From: an uncultured Clostridium sp.
GTDB taxonomy: Bacteria > Bacillota > Clostridia > TANB77 > CAG-508
Assembly: GCA_947061115.1 (NCBI GenBank)
Contig: CAMSMU010000010.1
Location: 1 to 39,591, forward strand
Direction of reading: 5' to 3'
Length of the DNA stretch: 39,591 nt
In this document: positions 34,680-39,591 of the stretch, in pieces
Numbering within the stretch: the stretch's first letter is position 1
Layout of the letters: the number at the start of each line of letters is the position of its first letter
Notes under the pieces: generated by a model
What the model saw: the letters and a program-made list of their open reading frames with translations, nothing else
What the model was told of the DNA's origin: nothing
Databases searched by the model: none
Program-made: the position numbers and the translations under genes

Positions 34680-37294
34680 ATGAGAATAAAAAAAGTAAAT
34701 AATAAAGATGGAATAACACTAATTGCATTAGTTGTAACAATAATAGTTTTATTAATACTAGCAACAGTAGGGATATCATTAATAGTAAGAAATAATGGAT
34801 TATTTGAAAGAGCAGTAAAAGGGAAAGAAGTATATAAATCAGGAGAATATTACGATTTAATCGAAATGGCAAGAGGAGAGGTAATAATAGATGAAATAGG
34901 AGAAATAACATTAGATAAACTAATAAAACAAATCTATGAAGATAAAATAGTACCAGAAGGAAATATAAAAAAGTTAGATGAAGAAAGAGCAAGAATATTA
35001 ACAAAAGAAGGATATGTGTTTATAATAACAGTAGATAGAACAGAATATATAGGGCAAAATGTAGGAGAAACGCCACCAGAATTAAAAGAAGGGGATATAA
35101 AAATAAATATAAAACCATCAGAATGGACAAAAGAAAATGTAAAAATAGAAATAGAAAATAATGTACAAGGAGATTTTGAACTAAAATATATAATACTACC
35201 AAATGAACTAACAGAAGAAGAAGAAAACAAACTAAAAGATGCAAGAAAATGGAATAGGTATAAAGGAACAATAGAAACAGATAAAAATATTACAATATAT
35301 GCAGCATTGGTAAATAGTATGGGAGAAATGAGCAGTAGTGCTAGTAGAAAAATTACAATAATAGATAAATTAGAACCAGAAGAAATAGAACCAGAAATAG
35401 AAGTAACAACAAATAGTATAAAAATAAAAGTAGAAAATGCAAAAGATAGAGAGGCAACTAAAGAATATGGAGAAAGTGGATTGGCAGAAATATGGTTTAG
35501 TAAAGATAATGGATCAACATGGCAAATAGATGAAAAAGATAAAGGCAAAAAAGAATATACATATAATGGACTTACACAAAACACAGAATATCAAATTAAG
35601 GTAAAAATAATAGATAATGCAAAAAACGAAACTATAACAGAACAAAAAAATATAACAACAGGAAGAATACAAGAAGCAACAGGAAATATTACATTTGGAA
35701 CCCCAATATGGAATGAAAGTACCCATAAAGCAAGTATTAGCTTAAGTACAGATGTAGGATATCAAATACAATACTATGTAGGAGAAACTAGTACAATAAG
35801 CAATAGTACGAAATGGCAAACAGGAACAAATGTAACAAACTTAAATCATGATTCAGTTGTAAACGCAAGATTATGGGATGGAAACAATGAAGGAAGTTAT
35901 GTAAGTTACACTGTAAAAGATAGTACAAAACCAACAATAACAGTAAACATCACAGAAATCACAACCAATAGTATAACAGCAAGTGCAAATGCTCAAGATA
36001 AAGAATGGGGAATGCCAGATAGCGTAATTTACACATTTGATATAAAAGAAAAAGGAGCAGCAGATAGTACTTATACACAATCAAAAACAGGAAGTACAGC
36101 CACATTTACAGGATTAATTCAAGGAAAAGAATATACAGTAAGAGCACAAACATCAGATAAAGCAGGAAATTTAGGTTTAGGAACTAAAGATGCAGAAACA
36201 GAGAAAAAAATAGAATTATCAGGAAGTATTGTATTCGATGCACCAGTATGGAATAAAGATACACATAAAGCTAGCATAAAAATATCTACAGATTCATCAT
36301 ATAATATTCAATATTATATTGGAAATACCAACACAATTACACCACAAACTCAATGGGAAAATGGTACAGTTGCAGAAGGATTAGAAAACAATACTATAGT
36401 TTCAGCAAGACTATTTGATGGAACGAACTATTCAAATTACTCTTCATTTGTTGTTAAGGATTCTACTAACCCAACTTTAACATTGACAATATCTTCTACA
36501 GATTATACTCAATTGAAAATAAAAGCTACAGCAATAGACAATGAATCTGGAATAGTTGCAGGAAATTCTATAACTCTTAAAATTAAGTCACGGAAGTAGT
36601 ATAATTGAAACTAAAAATATTTCATCAGGATCAACAGCAACTTTTTCAAACTTAAATCCAGCAGCTTCATATACAATTTACGGAACGGTACAAGATATAG
36701 CTGGAAATACTGGATCAAATAGTATAACAACAAAAACAGCTACTCCATTATCAACTTCACGAGCAATTACAGCTACTTGTTCATGGAATGCTACAACTCA
36801 TAAAGCCACTGTTACTTTAACTGCTAAATCAGGTTATTTGATATGGTATAATACTAATTCAAGTTCAAATACAGGAGCAAAACAAGGTGTATCTAGTGCA
36901 ACAATTTCAAACTTATATTTAGGAGATAAAGTTTATTATAAAAGTTATTATGGATCTTATTGGGGTAGTACAGAGTATATAGAAGTTAAAGATCTTACTC
37001 ATCCATCTCCAGGATTTACAATGGATGGAATTTATCCAGGAAGTCATCAGATTAAATTTCATGGAACAGCAAAAGATTTTGAATCTGGACTAAAAACAAA
37101 ACGGAACATGGACTCTAACTAATAAAACTACAGGAGTAAAAAAAACTGGAACCTTTACTATTAATTCTGATGGAACTTATAGTGGAGTTGCAACAGCACC
37201 TACATCTGGAACTTATTCATTTAGTGTATTAATTCAAGATAATGCTGGAAATGGATATTCAGTAGGTATGAAGGCAAATGGATATAATCTATAA
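34680..37294 (+). CDS. Large surface protein with prepilin-type N-terminus and Ig/FN3-like repeats; requires two +1 shifts at CGG
   Basis: The N-terminus NKDGITLIALVVTIIVLLIL is a type IV prepilin-like cleavage and methylation segment. An extracellular stalk follows with alternating beta modules: three copies opening W(N)xxTHKA (near residues 341, 520 and 700), each followed by an FN3-like module. The zero frame ends at TAG 36597-36599. Skipping C36591 (TCA CGG AAG to TCA GGA AGT) continues IIETKNISSGSTATF; skipping C37102 (AAA CGG AAC to AAA GGA ACA) continues WTLTNKTTGVKKTG, to TAA 37292-37294. The joined protein is 870 residues. Without the shifts it loses one and a half modules, then the last one. 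Both sites fall in equivalent places of successive FN3-like modules. Confidence 0.8.
36591..36593 (+). other. CGG +1 recoding site 4 (surface protein)
   Basis: The zero frame reads TCA CGG AAG TAG. Skipping the C gives TCA GGA AGT AGT, K-S-G-S-S, in the second FN3-like module. Confidence 0.82.
37102..37104 (+). other. CGG +1 recoding site 5 (surface protein)
   Basis: In the frame entered at site 4, the sequence reads AAA CGG AAC ATG GAC TCT AAC TAA. Skipping the C gives AAA GGA ACA TGG ACT, K-G-T-W-T, in the third FN3-like module. Confidence 0.82.
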
Positions 37295-37315
37295 AATATA
37301 TAAAAAATAAAAAAT

Positions 37316-37350
37316 GGAACCAATAAAATTTACTTATTGGTTCTATTTTT
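37316..37350 (+). terminator. Intrinsic terminator of the surface protein operon
   Basis: GAACCAATAA at 37317-37326 pairs with TTATTGGTTC at 37334-37343 and is followed by TATTTTTAT. Confidence 0.82.
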
Positions 37351-37416
37351 ATACTCCTATTATATTAAATTGTAACATTAAAGTATGTTTTTTATATTTT
37401 TAGTAATTACTCAAAT

Positions 37417-37445
37417 TTGCTCAATTATAGAAATTATGTTATAAT
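37417..37445 (+). promoter_or_regulatory. Sigma-A promoter of the 37497 gene
   Basis: TTGCTC at 37417-37422 and TATAAT at 37440-37445 with a 17-base spacer, about 50 bases before the ATG. Confidence 0.65.
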
Positions 37446-37496
37446 TGAACTAGAAGACTTTGAAAAACAATTTTTACAATCTAAGGAGGCTTTATA

Positions 37497-37943
37497 ATGT
37501 TAGAAAATTGTGTTTTAACACCAGAGGCATACAAAAAGATGTGGAGCATTCATGTAGACGATCCTTGCAAGCACTGTATGTTCAAATCATTTGGATGTCC
37601 AGATAAACAAGCAATTTCTGTTAATGGGCAGAAGTTTATTCCAATCGAGGATGATGAATCAAAATTACCTAAATGTGGAATATATTGCAAGAACTGCAAA
37701 GGCAATACTGCAAAGATTGAACATGAGATTCTCTGGAATTGCAACAAGTCATATGCTATAAAGTGCCCAGTTTGCAAGTCTGAATTCATACTTTACAAGT
37801 ATAAGGTACAACATCAGTATACAGGCTATGTAAATATGGAGGGGAAGTTTGTGCAACCTATTTTATATGGAAAAAAGGAAATGAACGGATTTACTTCTTT
37901 GATGACAACAGCAGACAGGCAAACACATCTATATCAGATGTAA
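37497..37943 (+). CDS. Cys-rich, probably zinc-binding protein of unknown function
   Basis: A 148-residue soluble protein with twelve Cys, many in CxxC pairs: PCKHC, FGC, KCGIYCKNCKGN, NCNKSYAIKCPVCKSEF. This suggests two zinc-ribbon-like knuckles. The last 40 residues are Cys-free (GYVNMEGKFVQPILYGKKEM). Codon use favours AAG, TGC and CAG and contrasts with the AT-biased neighbours; together with its own promoter and terminator this suggests a mobile origin. AAGGAGG precedes the start. I do not recognise the family; nucleic-acid binding is a guess from the zinc ribbons. Confidence 0.7.
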   Translation: MLENCVLTPEAYKKMWSIHVDDPCKHCMFKSFGCPDKQAISVNGQKFIPIEDDESKLPKCGIYCKNCKGNTAKIEHEILWNCNKSYAIKCPVCKSEFILYKYKVQHQYTGYVNMEGKFVQPILYGKKEMNGFTSLMTTADRQTHLYQM

Positions 37944-37980
37944 TGAGAAAAGCTGGAATAATTTAAAACAAAACTTAGAG

Positions 37981-38006
37981 GGACTGCTAAATGTAGTAGT
38001 CCTTTT
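37981..38006 (+). terminator. Intrinsic terminator of the Cys-rich gene
   Basis: GGACTGCT at 37981-37988 pairs with AGTAGTCC at 37995-38002 (one G-U-type mismatch) and runs into TTTT. Confidence 0.75.
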
Positions 38007-38053
38007 GAGTGTATATATAAATGCAATTATTTTTTAGATCATTTTTGACATAA

Positions 38054-38082
38054 TTGACACAATGCCAAAATTAATGTAAAAT
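38054..38082 (+). promoter_or_regulatory. rnpB promoter
   Basis: TTGACA at 38054-38059 and TAAAAT at 38077-38082 with a 17-base spacer. The predicted start falls near 38089, exactly where the 5' strand of the closing rnpB helix begins. Confidence 0.85.
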
Positions 38083-38088
38083 AATATA

Positions 38089-38441
38089 AGAGTAAGCTGA
38101 GTAATCGCGCATTGTCAATGCTGAAAAGCGACTTGTGAGGAAAGTCCGGGCCCCATAGAGCAATGATGCTTGATAACGTCAAGTGAGGGTGACCTTAAGG
38201 AAAGTGCAACAGAAAATAACCGCCATTTATCTTTTAAATGGTAAGGGTGAAAAGGCGAGGTAAGAGCTCACCGTAGATGTGGTGACACATCTAGCCGTGT
38301 AAACCCCATCTGGAGCAACACCGAAATCTGGAGGCTAAGACTTGCTCGTCATCTCCTAAATTTGGTGGCTGGAGTCATATAGTGATATATGATCTAGATA
38401 AATGATTACTTTTAACAGAACCCGGCTTATAGGCTTACTCT
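38089..38441 (+). ncRNA. rnpB: RNase P RNA
   Basis: The catalytic RNA of RNase P, which removes 5' leaders from tRNA precursors. The universally conserved segments are present: GAGGAAAGTCCGGGC near 38137, GTAAACCCCATCTGGAGCAA near 38297, and ACAGAACCCGGCTTATAGGC near the 3' end. AGAGTAAGC at 38089-38097 pairs with GCTTACTCT at 38433-38441 and closes the molecule. Its GC content is well above that of the surroundings, as usual for structured RNA in AT-rich genomes. The ends are set from the closing helix. Confidence 0.96.
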
Positions 38442-38467
38442 GTATTTTTATAAAATTTATCAATATG

Positions 38468-38524
38468 CAATATATTTAATAAGTAATTTATAAATTATTT
38501 ATTAAATATATTGTACTTTTTTTA
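38468..38524 (+). terminator. AT-only terminator hairpin of rnpB
   Basis: A perfect 15-bp stem (38468-38482 with 38499-38513) precedes TACTTTTTTTA. Its right arm overlaps the -35 region of the candidate pta promoter. Confidence 0.65.
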
Positions 38525-38539
38525 TATTTTATATATAAT
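38511..38539 (+). promoter_or_regulatory. Candidate pta promoter with very short leader
   Basis: TTGTAC at 38511-38516 and TATAAT at 38534-38539 with 17 bases between them. Transcription would begin around 38546, at the GGAGG (38546-38550) itself, giving a leader of only about ten bases. Confidence 0.5.
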
Positions 38540-38555
38540 GCCTTTGGAGGTTATA

Positions 38556-39563
38556 ATGGATTTTATAGAAAAAATAAAAAAACAAGCCAAAAAGAGTATA
38601 AAAACTATAGTTTTGCCAGAAACAGAAGATATAAGAATATTAAAAGCTACAGAAATTATACTAAAAGAAAAATTTTCTAATATCATATTATTAGGAAATG
38701 AAAAAGAAATTATAAATGTCTGCAAAGAAAATAAAATCAATATAGATAATGCAAAAATAATCAATCCTATAGAATCAGAAAAATTAGAATCATACATTGA
38801 AAAATTATGTGAAATTAGAGCAAATAAAGGTATGACAAAAGAAATGGCAACTAAATTATTAAAGGAAAATTCTAGATATTTTGCTACAATGATGGTAAAA
38901 TTAGGAGATGCAGATGGCTTTGTTTCAGGAGCATCACATACAACATCAGATACATTAAAACCTGTACTTCAAATTATTAAAGGAAAACCAGGAGTTAAAA
39001 CAGTATCATCATTTTTTATAATGTGCCTTAATTCAAATGAATTTGGAGAAGATGGAATTTTTATATATTCAGATAGTGGTATGAATCAAAATCCTACATC
39101 AGAAGAATTAGCAGATATAGCGATATCTTCTAGTGAGTCTTTTAAGGAATTAGTAAATCCTACAGGTGTTCCTAAAGTAGCGATGTTATCTTATTCTACT
39201 AAAGGTAGTGCAAATTCTGAATTAACTCAAAAAGTAGTAAAGGCAACAGAAATTGCTCATAAGCTTGCACCAGATTTATGTTTAGATGGAGAGTTACAGT
39301 TAGATGCAGCTATAATACCAGAAGTAGCCAAAATGAAAGCACCTGATAGTCCTTTAAAAGGTAATGCAAATATTTTAATATTTCCAGATTTAAATTCAGG
39401 AAATATAGGATATAAATTAACACAAAGATTAGCACATGCCAATGCTTATGGTCCTCTTTGTCAGGGCTTAGATAAGCCCGTAAATGATTTATCAAGAGGG
39501 TGCTCACCAGAAGATATAGCTGGTATTGTTGCAATTACTTGTGTTCAAGCACAAAAGATGTGA
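38556..39563 (+). CDS. pta: Phosphate acetyltransferase
   Basis: A 335-residue soluble enzyme that interconverts acetyl-CoA and acetyl phosphate, usually paired with acetate kinase to make ATP in fermenting bacteria; ackA would lie beyond the window. It shows VLPETEDIRILKAT at the start, DGFVSGASHTTSDTLKPVLQ near residue 128, SSFFIMCL, LSYSTKGSA and DGELQLDAAI, and ends in the family-type AITCVQAQKM. ATG 38556 follows GGAGG at five bases; the open frame to 38511 lies across the promoter and terminator and is rejected. Length is standard. Confidence 0.96.
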   Translation: MDFIEKIKKQAKKSIKTIVLPETEDIRILKATEIILKEKFSNIILLGNEKEIINVCKENKINIDNAKIINPIESEKLESYIEKLCEIRANKGMTKEMATKLLKENSRYFATMMVKLGDADGFVSGASHTTSDTLKPVLQIIKGKPGVKTVSSFFIMCLNSNEFGEDGIFIYSDSGMNQNPTSEELADIAISSSESFKELVNPTGVPKVAMLSYSTKGSANSELTQKVVKATEIAHKLAPDLCLDGELQLDAAIIPEVAKMKAPDSPLKGNANILIFPDLNSGNIGYKLTQRLAHANAYGPLCQGLDKPVNDLSRGCSPEDIAGIVAITCVQAQKM

Positions 39564-39591
39564 AATGTTGAAAAATAATTACAATTTTGAC

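Noticed and set aside
1..39591. tRNA genes, prophage or insertion sequences
   Set aside because: No cloverleaf-like sequence with a TTCRA loop, no transposase or integrase motif was seen; the inverted repeat elements lack any encoded protein.

Overview
This is a very AT-rich, gene-dense chromosomal window. The gene content (type II fatty acid synthesis operon, Der-PlsY-GpsA, VanR/VanS-like two-component pair, VanW, Pta, RNase P RNA) and strong GGAGG ribosome sites point to a low-GC Bacillota, most likely a Clostridia-type anaerobe. I cannot name a species. Arginine is written almost entirely as AGA.

Layout: 1-2565 holds two small membrane proteins of the CmpB-like 'ABC transporter type IV' family around a TVP38/DedA-like protein; the left edge carries a perfect inverted copy of part of the first gene. 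2586-5224 holds a VanS/VanR-like pair on the minus strand, divergent from a secreted C39-type cysteine peptidase. 5486-18787 is lipid synthesis: two acyl-adenylating ligases and an operon of biotin ligase, fabD, fabG, fabF, accB, fabZ, accC, accD, accA, fabI and acpP. A small patch of foreign-looking genes (7383-8158) separates the two ligases. 18912-25610 is envelope and secreted proteins: a serine protease, a decayed gene, a large repeat-rich surface protein, D-Ala-D-Ala carboxypeptidase, VanW and a one-helix miniprotein. 25686-29586 holds two PTPS-related multi-pass membrane proteins with an atypical small gene between them. 29658-32629 is der-plsY-gpsA. 32789-37294 is envelope and surface proteins ending in a large pilin-signal protein. 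37497-39563 is a Cys-rich protein, rnpB and pta.

The outstanding observation concerns frame. Three essential genes (accC, accD, accA) and one large surface protein gene (two sites) are out of frame by exactly one base. All five sites have the same form: the zero frame reads NNA CGG, and skipping the C gives NNA GGN, that is a glycine, with family-like protein continuing directly. CGG is otherwise absent in frame from the typical host-like genes. The only other in-frame CGG codons I found by eye are in three genes of atypical composition. This looks like +1 recoding at a rare or unassigned CGG codon, read as a four-base glycine codon or bypassed. All three enzymatic subunits of acetyl-CoA carboxylase would depend on it. 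A systematic base-calling artefact is the main alternative. A truly decayed gene at 20494-20915 has lesions of a different kind and serves as an internal contrast.

Other points of note are a possible invertible start-codon segment at the left edge, a dispersed element of about 115 bp ending in a terminator (one copy has its own promoter and leads the surface-protein operon), 11-bp-spaced direct repeats beside the VanRS-like pair, and a fatty acid operon that lacks fabH and a MarR-type regulator but has fabI and acyl-adenylating ligases.
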